A stretch of DNA of 64,000 bases from Chamaecyparis obtusa. Lineage: Eukaryota > Streptophyta > Pinopsida > Cupressales > Cupressaceae. The notes beneath the pieces were generated by a model. It was given only the letters and a program-made list of their open reading frames with translations, was not told where the DNA came from and ran no database searches. The stretch is from assembly GCA_027943335.1 (NCBI GenBank), contig BSBK01008844.1:381001-445000 (forward strand), in the 5' to 3' direction. Of this stretch, positions 24,177 through 34,178 are shown piece after piece (the first letter of the stretch is position 1; each line of letters opens with the position of its first letter). Both the position numbers and the translations under genes were made by a program.

Positions 24177-25358
24177 TGTAATACCCCAAAAATGGGCTAT
24201 AAGTTCATTAACCTCCTATATCATCAAATCATATGAAATCGACATCAAAGTCCTAATCTAAGGCACATCTAAACATCATCGAATCATAATTGATTATCTT
24301 AAATTTTGCATCAGGGAATATTCCTAGTAATATTCCTAATTATCTTAATTATCTTTAATTTAATGATTATTTGGCGATAAATCACATTTATCCTAAAAAT
24401 TTGATTAATTGAATATTTTCATATTTAATTAATTAGATTTAATATTTGCCACTTAATTATGTAATTAAATTTAATTCTATCTATTATTAATTGTATTATT
24501 TAATTTTGACAATAAATCAAAATTCCTATCTTTAATTGATTAAATTCTTATTTAATTAATTAAAGCATGTTGTCATTATTTAATAATATAGTTTTTAATA
24601 AAATTTTGAATAAATAGTTAATTAACTCATAAATTAATTATTTATTTTCAAAAAGCAGTTAAGTTGGAAATAAATCACTTTATTATTAAATTAATTCATA
24701 AATAAAACATGCACAATCATAAAAGCAAACAACTATCAATTATCAATTAAAGCTAAACTCTATTTTGAATTAAAACTTAGCTTTTGCATGTTTTTGTGAG
24801 TTAATTATCTTTTATTTAAAAATAACTCAAAAATCAAGTTGAGTTATTTGAGTGATTTATGGCTTTCTTCCATGCACCTCCAAAGCCCTAGATTTCTATA
24901 AATAAAGGCTTTAGCTCTTCACAAATCATCTCATATTTTGCACAATCACGCTGGAGAATTGGAATTGAAGAATCAAAGCTCTTGCGAATCGACATCTTTG
25001 TGAGATCAATCTTATTTTTGCATTCATATTACATATCATTGTTAGATTCATAGCATATCAGTTTTCAATAGCATTCATATCATATCAGTTTTTATCATTC
25101 TTATTGCATAGAAAATATCAAAAATATAGATTAATTGCATTTATTCCATATCTAGAATTGCATTCAAATCCTTCATTTAGGTGTCGTCTAGGTCACTGAT
25201 CTCGATAATAATCTGAGAACATTAATCTCGCACCTATTAGAAGGCAGTAAATCGCTTGGTTAGATAGCTTTCAATTTTGCACAATTTTGATTATCACTAA
25301 CCTCTAATATTTTACTGAGTGTTGTGTCTATAGATCAGGTACAATTTTCACACACACA
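24177..25358 (+). repeat. 5' LTR of the young Gypsy element
   Basis: Starts TGTAATACCCCAAAAATGGG and ends with five CA units. It matches 34179-35360 base for base except four substitutions (near 24766, 25196, 25311 and 25331). The 5' half is AT-rich. Confidence 0.95.
24897..24905 (+). promoter_or_regulatory. TATA box of the 5' LTR
   Basis: TATAAATAA, followed after about 30 bases by a CT/CA-rich start region. It is the only good TATA match in the right part of the LTR. The same site lies at 34899-34907 in the 3' LTR. Transcription of the element RNA probably begins near 24930. Confidence 0.6.
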
Positions 25359-25362
25359 TTTC

Positions 25363-25380
25363 TGGCGCCCACCGTGGGGC
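25363..25380 (+). other. Primer-binding site of the young Gypsy element
   Basis: TGGCGCCCACCGTGGGGC, four bases after the LTR. This is a common primer-site form in plant Tat-type Gypsy elements. The related element at 54131 has TGGTGCCCACCATGGGGC at the same place. I do not assign the tRNA. Confidence 0.85.
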
Positions 25381-27971
25381 AACCCACCTTTGCATGCTGG
25401 TTTTGATTTTTTTGGGAGCTAAAACCCTAAAGTTTCAAAGATTTAATTTTATCTCCTAAACAGCTTAGAATTTTGGTCTGAAATTTTTTTTTCAGGTTGG
25501 TGACATGTCACGGAAGCTACAGTAAAAAATTTAGAATTTTCTAAGATGTTTTGAATTTTTAATAATTTTTTCTTGAAATTCCGGAAAAAATTAATATCTA
25601 ACGCAAATCAGCATATTTTTCAAAAAAATTTATATTTTCGGAAATCTCTTTAAATTCTACAGGGGGTCCATTCTTTGTGTTTTAAATTTGGACATGATAT
25701 CATAGCTCAAATAGTCAATTTACAAAAACTGGTTTGTTTTGATAAAATGGGTCTCTAGGGCACAAATGAAGAGGTTTTTCTAAAAATTTTGCATTTTTGG
25801 AAAGCTCTCTATTTTTTAGTAGGGGTCTCTATTCTGAATTTCTATTTTTGTGGCCAAAATCATATCAAAAAAATTAGATCTTGTTGACTAGGTCAAATGC
25901 AAAAAAAAAAATAAAGTTTTGTGATGGGTATGCACTTATTTTTTTTACATGGTTCAATGAATGATATGAGTTGTCATTTGGGTTGATTGCTGGTTATTAT
26001 TACTGATAATAATTGATTTTTAGAGCTAACCCTATGGTTTTCATAAGTTGAATATATTTTGCATATCTTGTTTGCCTGTTTGCTTGTTAGAGAGTTCGTC
26101 ACTTGCTTGCATGGAAAAGCTCAACAAAAATTGCTAAAAATTAAGTAAAATCTACTAAGCGTGTTGCAAGGATCCCAGGTATTCTCCTTCATCTAATAAT
26201 ATTTTGATTTGGGACTTAAAATAAATCTCTTATGTGTCAAGCTTGTGTGCATCTTTTCATGCTTTTGATCTATTTCTACACACTTGCATAATTGATACTA
26301 GGTTGTGAACCCTTAAGGATTCATTAAGTAGTCTTAGAATACTTGTGATTGATCTTGATTGCTATCTTGGGTTATTGGACTCGCTAATCCGTCGGCCCCT
26401 CATTTCTGCCCCGTGGTTGCAATCTCAGCGCCATAAAGGGGAGGGGTCAACAGGACAGAAGCGTTAAATGTTCCACTTGGCAACCCTTTTGTGCTTTTAG
26501 GAACTCACTTGTTTTCTAAGTTGTGGACTTGTTTTTAGCTTGTGTGAGGTGTTAAGTGTTCCACCTTGTGGACTCATCTCATATTTTCTTTAAGCATTAA
26601 GTGTTCCTCTTTCTACTTTTTGAATGCTTTTGGTAGATTTACTTTCGAAACATATATCTGTGCTCACATAGTAATTAGGCCCTATGAACACTATTCGTGA
26701 TTCTTGAGAGATTGGATTCCTAGCGAAATCTTTCTTGACGACAGAATCCTTGTAGGTAGGGAGGATACTTAGTGCGTTTCACATTCAGCTTGGTTAGTGC
26801 ATCTTCTCTTATTGATCGACACATTCTCTCTCCGGAGAGGTTGATAGATCACGTGGGGTTGATATCATGAGCTTTGGTGAATCAAAATTGGTTAGTGCAT
26901 CTTCTCTTATTGATTGATACATTCTCTCCCCGGAGAGGTTGATAGATCACGTGGAGTTGCTATCACAGACCTTGGTGGAACAAAACTTTGTCTTAGCGTG
27001 TCGGATTAATCTGCTTGCTTTGTTTGGGTTAAAAGTGAAGAGGTGTCAAAACCTTGAATCTGGAGCCAAGTCCCCTTGTGGTATACTATTGTGAGTCATC
27101 TTTAGAGAGGGTTAACCGTAGCGGACAATCCCTTCACAGGGCAAACTGCGTTGACGGAACCTCAAGCGGTAATAGCCATTTTCGCCATGGTAGTGACAAC
27201 CGCTATATAAATGTCCTTGTGGAAGAAATCTCCACGGGTATGGTTCATTGTTGGGTTGTCAGATCTCCCTAGCAGCTCTTGAAGATTAAGTTCTCGGACT
27301 GTGTCAAAACCCTGGTGCGCCGGGATTGGAGTTCACCCCTTTGAATCATAAAACTTGCAGAGTCAAACCATTACTAAAAACCTTAGAGAGGCCAATTTTT
27401 CACTTTCAGGTATATGTGCATTATTGCAAAACTTTTTCAGAACATACACAATTAGTACTCTCAGGGATTAGCACAATTTTGTCACTTGATTGTTCATGCG
27501 CAAGGTTGCTTTTGCCCTTGTTCATTGTTTTCAGACGTGCTTGGAATCACTTGCTTGCTATTCTGCGTGCTTATTTATCTACTTGGCTATTAAAAATGAT
27601 CAAATCTGGTATAACCTTCAAAATCTAGATAGTACAATTTGCAAACAATCCAAAACTAAAGACCTTACATTTTGCAAAAATTGACGTAAAATCTTTTCTG
27701 GAGTCAAAAGTCATTTCAGCAAGTCAAAAGTCATATGAGTTTTGTCAAGTGTCATTTCAGTATTACCCAACTATCGTATGAGTTTAGCAACTGTCATTTC
27801 ATAGACTACCCAGTGTCGTATGAGTCTGCAGAGTGTCGTTTGGAAAAATTTGGGAGAGTTGTCAGAAATTGTCAAATTGCAAGATATCCAATGTTTCCAG
27901 CCTAGTTCCAGAATCTGTCAAAAATATCATTGTGTCAAGAACAGATCAGTAGCTATTGAGAATTAGTACAC
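25381..27971 (+). other. Long leader of the young Gypsy element
   Basis: About 2.6 kb without a long open frame. It contains a GC-rich patch near 26390-26460, a 98-bp tandem duplication (26791-26986) and a run of short related motifs before the Gag start (27690-27845: GTCATTTCAG and TCGTATGAGT forms). Small ORFs at 27054-27272 and 27326-27628 show no family resemblance. Long leaders are usual in the Tat lineage, and packaging signals may lie here. Confidence 0.6.
26791..26986 (+). repeat. 98-bp tandem duplication in the leader
   Basis: Two copies starting TGGTTAGTGCATCTTCTC at 26791 and 26889. Each holds the inverted repeat CTCTC(T/C)CCGGAGAG followed by gttgatagatcacgtgg. The copies differ at several sites, so the duplication is older than the present insertion. 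Confidence 0.85.
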
Positions 27972-30248
27972 ATGTCTCAAAGAATCAGTACACATGAGGA
28001 AGAAATTCTGATCGCCGCTATAATGAAACAGATACATGCTATGCAAGTCCAGCTTGACAAACTTGAGAAAGAGAAGGAATCTAAAAAGTTCTCCATGGAA
28101 TCTTTATACTCTTTTCCATTTGATAAAGACTTGTACATGTCACCATGCCCCCGGAAAAAAATTGAGCAATATGATACCTCTTCCACGGAGAGTGACACAT
28201 CTAGCTTTGAAGACTATGATGACTATGATGACAGACAATGTAATGATACCTATGACACCTCTGTTCCTAAGAGTCCTCCTCATCGTTCATTCCTGCTTAC
28301 TACAAATGGGCCATCACATTTGATAGATCGTGATGGTGATCCATATGATTCTGATTTTGAAAGAGATTTTGATGGCTTTTGTGGACAATACCTTGATGAT
28401 GATCCATCTACTACTGCTGAGGACTATAAAATACATCGCGCTAGCTTGAAACGTCAATACTATAAGGATCTCTCCTCTCAGAACTCTCCAGCTGAAAATA
28501 AAGATTACACTCTTAAGCAAGATCATGTTAATGTTGGACCTTTGTCTTGTGATGGTTCCCTTCCATCCCCTACTTCCTCCAATACCCATACATTTCCTAA
28601 AGCTTCCGAGTCTTTCAAATCTTTCACAGAACCTTCATCTGACATAAGCCCTGATACTTTTCATGTGGTTCCCTATAGTTATCCTCCAGGGCTACCCCTT
28701 AAAGAAACTCAAGCTAACCTTCACTTGGCTACAAATACTTTCAATAATGATAAACCGAAAGAGCCTAAGCCTTCATATGCTATAATCCCTACTTCAGCTA
28801 GTCCTCCACCATCTCTTCCAAAGTCATCCATACAATCCCAACATGCTTCCTTGTCCTTAGAAGTGGCTCCATGTCAAGAGGACTCTAAAAATGATGAAGA
28901 AAAGAACATAAAGAAAGATCAAGATCAAGAACCCTCCATGTCATCCACTCCTTTTCACGATGTCTCTTATCCGCCTCAGGGTTCTTTTGATCCTGTATCC
29001 CCTTTTTCATGCATTCCACCATGTCTTAAGTCTTCGCCTAAGCAAGATCAAGCTACTACTTACACTGTTGAGCTTATTGACAATCAAAATAACCTTACTA
29101 CGCTTGCGCTTTCCAAAGATGATACTTCCATTAAGGTTGGTAAAAATGGTGTTCCTTCCAATGTTAAGCCTATTGAAAAACAAGAGAAAAATTATGTGCT
29201 TATGCTATCCGAAGATCCTTGTCAAGATCAAAGTCTTTCATCTTCTTGTTCTACCACTCCATATTCACTTCCACTGTCTACTCTTCCTAAGTCTTCGCAA
29301 GCTTTGAATGATCCTATCAAAGAAAATGCTCTTATTCAAGATGTCCATGATTCTATTGAAGATCCTAATGCTCACTCTAAAGATGTTGATATCCTTGGTT
29401 GTCATATAGATGATGATGAACTTATTGATTATCCTTTTGCATCTTCCACTTCCATCCTTGGACCTCTTCCACCACTACTAAGGGCTTCATGCATTCCTTC
29501 CATCTTGGGTCCTTATGTCCCTTCATTTTCCCCTCCTAACTCTCCTAATTTTCCATCCATCTTGGGTCCTTACATACCTCCATCTCCCATCTTTCCTCAA
29601 GATCAACATAGATGCATACCCTTGAATCCTTTTCATCCAACCACCCATCTAAACCAGTCATATCCTCCCTCTTCCACAAATCCCAAGTCTTTTGGAAGTA
29701 ACTTGAATGTTCAATACAAGAAAAAGAAGCAATACAAGAATCCATCAAAAAAAGAATATCACCATGTCTCCTCTCATAGACATGGAAGCATAAAGTCAAA
29801 AGAAATATCTAAGAAAAAAACTACAAGACAAGTATGGGTTCCAAAATCCATCATTGAAGATATTCTCTCTAGATCATCAAAAGGAAATAAAAAGCCTACG
29901 ACTATATGGATTCCAAAGTCTCTCTTGAAAGAGTCTGGTGTTGAACAAAAAGTGAAATTGACATTCAAACTTCCAAAGGCTTCCACTACATCTCCTTCCA
30001 AAAATATTCTTCCATTTCATGTGCCTAAACCTCAACCTCTGCTATCCATTCGCCATATTCCTTCACGTATTCCTTCATTCACGTTTCCTCCACCCTCTCA
30101 CCACCCTTCAAGGTGTGTGTTTACGTTGATCTTGCCTTCCTTTCCATCTACCCTTTCACAATCCTTCCATTCATTATCCTTTTACCTTCTATCATTTTTC
30201 CTCATTTTCCTATTCCTCCTATCTTCCAACCTCACTCGCTTTACATAA
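27972..30248 (+). CDS. 758-residue Gag-like/Pro-Ser-rich protein of the Gypsy element
   Basis: A single uninterrupted frame from ATG 27972. Residues about 14-40 form a short helix (MKQIHAMQVQLDKLEKEKE). Then comes KKFSMESLYSFPFDKDLYM, matching the Gag N terminus of the Tat element at 57684 (KPFSIEAFCPFPFDKSLVM). The Gag body is not visible after that. Instead there is an Asp/Ser-rich acidic stretch (residues 65-140), then a long Pro/Ser-rich, probably disordered region with three SILGP repeats (about 490-540) and a basic part with paired motifs VWVPKS and IWIPKS (about 625-655). The last 40 residues are hydrophobic and Phe/Leu-rich. The intact frame in a young insertion suggests it was translated recently. 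Function is unknown. A structural or trans-packaging role is a guess. Confidence 0.7.
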   Translation: MSQRISTHEEEILIAAIMKQIHAMQVQLDKLEKEKESKKFSMESLYSFPFDKDLYMSPCPRKKIEQYDTSSTESDTSSFEDYDDYDDRQCNDTYDTSVPKSPPHRSFLLTTNGPSHLIDRDGDPYDSDFERDFDGFCGQYLDDDPSTTAEDYKIHRASLKRQYYKDLSSQNSPAENKDYTLKQDHVNVGPLSCDGSLPSPTSSNTHTFPKASESFKSFTEPSSDISPDTFHVVPYSYPPGLPLKETQANLHLATNTFNNDKPKEPKPSYAIIPTSASPPPSLPKSSIQSQHASLSLEVAPCQEDSKNDEEKNIKKDQDQEPSMSSTPFHDVSYPPQGSFDPVSPFSCIPPCLKSSPKQDQATTYTVELIDNQNNLTTLALSKDDTSIKVGKNGVPSNVKPIEKQEKNYVLMLSEDPCQDQSLSSSCSTTPYSLPLSTLPKSSQALNDPIKENALIQDVHDSIEDPNAHSKDVDILGCHIDDDELIDYPFASSTSILGPLPPLLRASCIPSILGPYVPSFSPPNSPNFPSILGPYIPPSPIFPQDQHRCIPLNPFHPTTHLNQSYPPSSTNPKSFGSNLNVQYKKKKQYKNPSKKEYHHVSSHRHGSIKSKEISKKKTTRQVWVPKSIIEDILSRSSKGNKKPTTIWIPKSLLKESGVEQKVKLTFKLPKASTTSPSKNILPFHVPKPQPLLSIRHIPSRIPSFTFPPPSHHPSRCVFTLILPSFPSTLSQSFHSLSFYLLSFFLIFLFLLSSNLTRFT

Positions 30249-30422
30249 AACCTTATCCTCCATTTTTCTCTTCCATCTCCCTTTCCCTATCAGCATCTTT
30301 GAGCATATCATTTTGAATCTTTGGCATATCATGGTTTATCCTTTCAAGGAGCATTACATAAAAAGCTTGCCTTCTTCCAAAAAAAAAAGAAATAAAAATA
30401 AAATAAATTGAAAATGTGCCTT

Positions 30423-30446
30423 GGTGAAAACTTGGAAACAAGCGCC
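30423..30446 (+). other. Hairpin motif copy 1 (two-helix, GAAA loop)
   Basis: Outer GGTG/CGCC, invariant AAAA bulge, inner CTTG-GAAA-CAAG. First of six copies with the same spacing. Confidence 0.6.
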
Positions 30447-30483
30447 TTGGTAGCAAAAGTAAAGAGAAATAAATTCATCCTAT

Positions 30484-30509
30484 GGTGAAAACCACTTCCT
30501 TGTGGCACC
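30484..30509 (+). other. Hairpin motif copy 2
   Basis: Outer GGTG/CACC, AAAA bulge, inner CCAC-TTCCTT-GTGG. The inner stem sequence differs from copy 1 but pairs fully. Confidence 0.6.
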
Positions 30510-30521
30510 TTGGATAAGTAC

Positions 30522-30552
30522 CATGATGAAAACCTAGCAATCAGGCATCATG
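30522..30552 (+). other. Hairpin motif copy 3 (seven-pair outer stem)
   Basis: Outer CATGATG/CATCATG with seven pairs, AAAA bulge, inner CCT/AGG around AGCAATC. The outer stem changes on both sides together (GATG/CATC in place of GGTG/CACC). Confidence 0.6.
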
Positions 30553-31098
30553 CGTAGTTCTTCTACATATTTCATCCATTCCATCTTCTCTCTTTGATCT
30601 TGACAATGTTGATCTATACACGAATATTTGGCTATTTTGTGAGCTATCTTACGGTGATCTTGCTTTCATTCCTTCCATGTTTAGCCTTCATATCCATCTT
30701 CCTTCATTCATTTTCGCCTATCGCTATCCTTTTCCCCTTTGGTCTTGATCTAAGAAAGAAAGAGTAAAACACGGTGCTATGAAGCCTCTTGACATGTCTA
30801 CTCCTTTGGATTGCATCCTTTCCTGCTCTTGCATTATGATTTTGTGCTTATCCTATGCTAGCCTTTCATTGCTTGTCCAAATGTGCTTTACATGACAATT
30901 TTTCCCTAGCTTGGGTATTCTTGAGGAGTTTCCCCTTGAGGATTTCTTCCCTTCATTCTCCTTCATTCTCTTATCTTCCATCTCTTCCACCAGCTTGCTA
31001 ATCCCTCTTGTTCTCCACCTTGCTAGACATTGGGACTGCATGATATGATCTTGCTTGGGAGTTTGCAAATGGAAAAAGATGCTATCAAGTATACCAAG

Positions 31099-31290
31099 TA
31101 TCAGAACAATTATCAGAACAAGTATCAGAACCAGTATCAGAACAATTATCAGAACAAGCATCAGAACCAGTATCAGAACAATTATCAGAATCAATATCAG
31201 AATCAGTATCAGAACCAGTATCAGAACAATTATCAGAATTAGTATCAGAACCAGTATCAGAACCAGTATCAGAACAAGTATCAGAATGGG
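31099..31290 (+). repeat. 12-bp minisatellite, 16 units
   Basis: Sixteen 12-bp units of the form TATCAGAAC(C/A)A(G/T). The first half shows a 36-bp higher-order order (AAT, AAG, CAG endings repeating). In frame it reads as repeated Gln-Tyr-Gln-Asn, but the frame is not joined to a known protein. It lies within 30 bases of the integrase fragment. Leucine/isoleucine/valine-rich ORFs on the opposite strand are its shadow. Confidence 0.9.
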
Positions 31291-31316
31291 CCTACAAAAC
31301 AAGTATCAGAACGCCT

Positions 31317-31757
31317 ACAGGGGCTACACCTTTCGCTTTAGTTTATGGGTCTGAAGCGGTATTGCCTATTGAGGTTGAAATCCCATCACTCAGAATCAAA
31401 ATGCATGGACTTGTCATTGATGAAGACTACAGAGTGTCGAGCTTACAAGAACTTGAACTACTAGATGAGCGCAGACAAGCAGTGTATGATCATCTCAGAG
31501 TGTATCAGAAAAGAATGTCTAGAGGCTACAACAAGAAAGTCAGACACAGAGAATTTCAGGTTGGTGATCTAGTCTTGAGAGAAAATCCTAAAAATCAATC
31601 ACATCGAGAACGCAAGGGGAAGTTAGAACCCAATTGGCTGGGTCCCTTTGTTATCACTGCTACTTTTGGATCTAGTGCCTATCAACTCTTAACGACTGAA
31701 GGAGAACAGCTCCGAGAACCAATCAACATTCTCCATCTGAAGAAATTTTATGCCTAA
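31317..31757 (+). pseudogene. C-terminal fragment of Ty3/Gypsy integrase
   Basis: The frame opens with TGATPFALVYGSEAVLPIE, the conserved end of the Gypsy integrase catalytic region, then a long helix (ELELLDERRQAVYDHLRVYQ) and the chromatin-side C-terminal barrel (FQVGDLVL, LEPNWLGPFVI, LREPINILHLKKFYA), ending at TAA 31757. The zinc-binding domain and the catalytic Asp-Asp-Glu residues are missing, so it cannot integrate DNA. Only about 145 codons remain. The break on the left falls just after the minisatellite, which marks the deletion joint that removed the rest of pol. The remaining frame is intact, and its C-terminal fold matches the family well. Confidence 0.85.
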
Positions 31758-31831
31758 GGCATTTAGTCTATGGTAAAATGTCCTTAAAAAATCTTAAAAA
31801 TTAGAAAAAGTCCTGAAAAAATGAACATCTT

Positions 31832-31855
31832 GGTGAAAACCTAGCAATAGGCGCC
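31832..31855 (+). other. Hairpin motif copy 4 (GCAA loop)
   Basis: Outer GGTG/CGCC, AAAA bulge, inner CCTA-GCAA-TAGG. The GCAA loop is of the GNRA class. Confidence 0.6.
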
Positions 31856-31949
31856 TTGATGATTCACAAAAAAATCAAAAAAATCAAAAAAATTCAAAAA
31901 AATTGAAAAAATGAAAAATACAAAAAAATGAAAAAAGAAAAAGTGCCTT

Positions 31950-31973
31950 GGTGAAAACCTGGAAACAGGCACC
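31950..31973 (+). other. Hairpin motif copy 5 (GAAA loop)
   Basis: Outer GGTG/CACC, AAAA bulge, inner CCTG-GAAA-CAGG. Confidence 0.6.
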
Positions 31974-32004
31974 TCGGTAGCAAAAATAGAATCTCTACCA
32001 AGAT

Positions 32005-32029
32005 GGTGAAAACCCGGCAAACGGGCACC
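32005..32029 (+). other. Hairpin motif copy 6
   Basis: Outer GGTG/CACC (a fifth pair T/A extends it), AAAA bulge, inner CCCG-GCAAA-CGGG. Copies 4 to 6 lie within 200 bases downstream of the integrase stop. Confidence 0.6.
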
Positions 32030-34163
32030 ACTTGTTCCAAAATGCTCCATCTATCAGCACAATCTTGGTCTTTCCCAGCTTTCAGTCTTGCTTTAGTTTG
32101 TACATATCTCCCGGTTTGTTTCTGCATATCCTGGTTTCAATAAGTCGACCTGTACACCAACCAGCTCAAGCGTTTGCATCCTATCAATGTTCACACTTGG
32201 GGGCAATCAATGTCATATCCTATGGTCTCCTATGTATCTTAGACATTTCCTATCCAGTCAGAGTCCTTTGAAGCTTCCTGTTGAGTCAGTCTGTCTGTCT
32301 CGTCTCCAGAAAGGATTTTGCATCTACAACAATCAAACATCAAAACTCAACTGAAAACAATCTGTGCTTTTCATGCTTTTATCTCCTTGTAGGCTTACTG
32401 ATTCGCATTGAGATTTTTGCATATTGTGTCCCTTCGAGCTCTTCGATGATGTCTTTTATAGGATTTAGAGAGTGATGACTGGGGGCATAATCTTTTCTTT
32501 GTCTTCTGCTTGTATGTGAAAATCTAACATCTTTGGAACTTCTGGATTGAAATGGTGTCCGACTGTAAGAGCCTCTATCTCGAATTGGATGGCCATGCGT
32601 ACCTCGACCATTGATACCCAGACAATTCAAGGAAGTTTGATCTAACTATTATCTTTTTGAGTAAGTTCTTTCTCCTACTGTGGAACGCAATCTTGCCTAA
32701 GGATGTGAACGATAAAGGGTCACTACGGGTAATTCACATTGGATTTAGAATGATCTCTTGACTGTTTGATGTGTTTGTAATGCAAGGCGTACTCAGGTCA
32801 TCACAATGTTTATGTTTTGATGCTTGTACAAATTGCTATATCAAAATGGACATGATATTCAGGTCATCCTGGCGTTTGTGCCTTGGTGCTTATATCTAAT
32901 CCAACATTCCGAAAACAAATCAATATTCATATGTCCATGGTTGTATAACTAGTGGGTGTTGTATTGATTCTTGCACATACAAATCAATATTCATATGTCT
33001 ATGGTTTCATGGCTAGTGGGCATTGTATTGATTTATCCGGTTACCTAAAAGTTCAATGATGATAACAAATCGACATATGATCAGTGACTAGGTCCTCGGT
33101 CTTAGGTTGCATTTCATTTTGCATGTCTCATTTCATTTTTCATGTTGCATGATCTCACAATGATTAAACGAACTCCAATGCTTAAACGATTCTTCAAATC
33201 CCTTCTTCCAGTCTAACAAGAGCTGAATCTCACACGAAGGTTCCTCCAATGAAATAGCAAGTAGAATCCTTTTTCGGGATCAAAATTCAAATCTGAGATC
33301 ATTCATATTATTAACTACTTGCATATTCGACCTTCAATCATCACAGAAATCTAGTATTCAACTTAACTGATTATCTTACATCACACTATCAAAATTTCAA
33401 CTTGGTCAACCATGGTCAACTCATGGTCAAACCTAGTCAAATTCGGTCTCCAGGACCTCCAAACGATGCAGAATGCATTCTCGGACATGTATAACCACAC
33501 TTCTCAAATCAATTAACATGCTTCTAAACTATAACACTGACTTTTCTTGTCAGATTTCAATTTTAATCCCGAAGGGGGCATGGTATTGCACATCATTCAA
33601 AGTCTGTAAATCAAAATTCTATCGATCAAAGTCTATCAATATCTTTCATCAGTGATCAAGACAAACAATCACGTCTAGTTACTGATTCATCAAAAGTCCT
33701 CATCGCTCGGGGCAAATCTATCATCACTTGGGGCATATCAGATTCATCGATCCATATCAATTTGGTATTCTCTTAATCTTGTAATCTGTATCAGTTTTTG
33801 CAACCATCATATCATAGTGTTATTTCCTTGGTTCTTCGGCAACTAAAGGATTCGGATGTGATACCTGCTAGTTCTGCTAAGACAATCGAGTCTAGAACGG
33901 GTCACTCACTTCTTATCAATCCTAAGGTTCAGAATCAGGCATTTTGACACTTTTTCACAATAATAGGTTCATTTGCTTCTACAGTGAACATTATCTTTGG
34001 TCATTCAAGACCTATTATCTCCATATCAATTCAATATCAATCAACTCCTATCTCAATATCTTTCAATCGGTTTCTATCTTGAGATCGGTTTATCTTTTGA
34101 ATCAGTTTCATATCTTTATCAAACACAGACTATCTTTGAACCACTACGCTTCACACAATAATT

Positions 34164-34178
34164 CAAAGAGGGGCAAAA
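34164..34178 (+). other. Polypurine tract of the young Gypsy element
   Basis: CAAAGAGGGGCAAAA immediately before the TGTAATACC start of the 3' LTR. Confidence 0.8.

Larger units (their letters stand above)
31758..34163 (+). other. 3' non-coding region of the young Gypsy element
   Basis: About 2.4 kb without long frames. It includes poly-A-rich aaaaaatc repeats (31866-31940), hairpin copies 4-6 and a 65-bp tandem duplication at 32916-33045 (AAATCAATATTCATATGTC). The stretch at 32795-32880 is also internally repeated in diverged form. Confidence 0.6.

Noticed and set aside
30130..30248. Hydrophobic C terminus of the 758-residue protein as an envelope-like membrane anchor
   Set aside because: It is a pyrimidine-rich stretch giving Phe/Leu/Ser. 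There is no signal peptide or envelope domain, and the ORF lies in the Gag position.
30853..31302. Minus-strand Leu/Ile/Val-rich ORF resembling a membrane protein
   Set aside because: It is the antisense reading of the 12-bp minisatellite.
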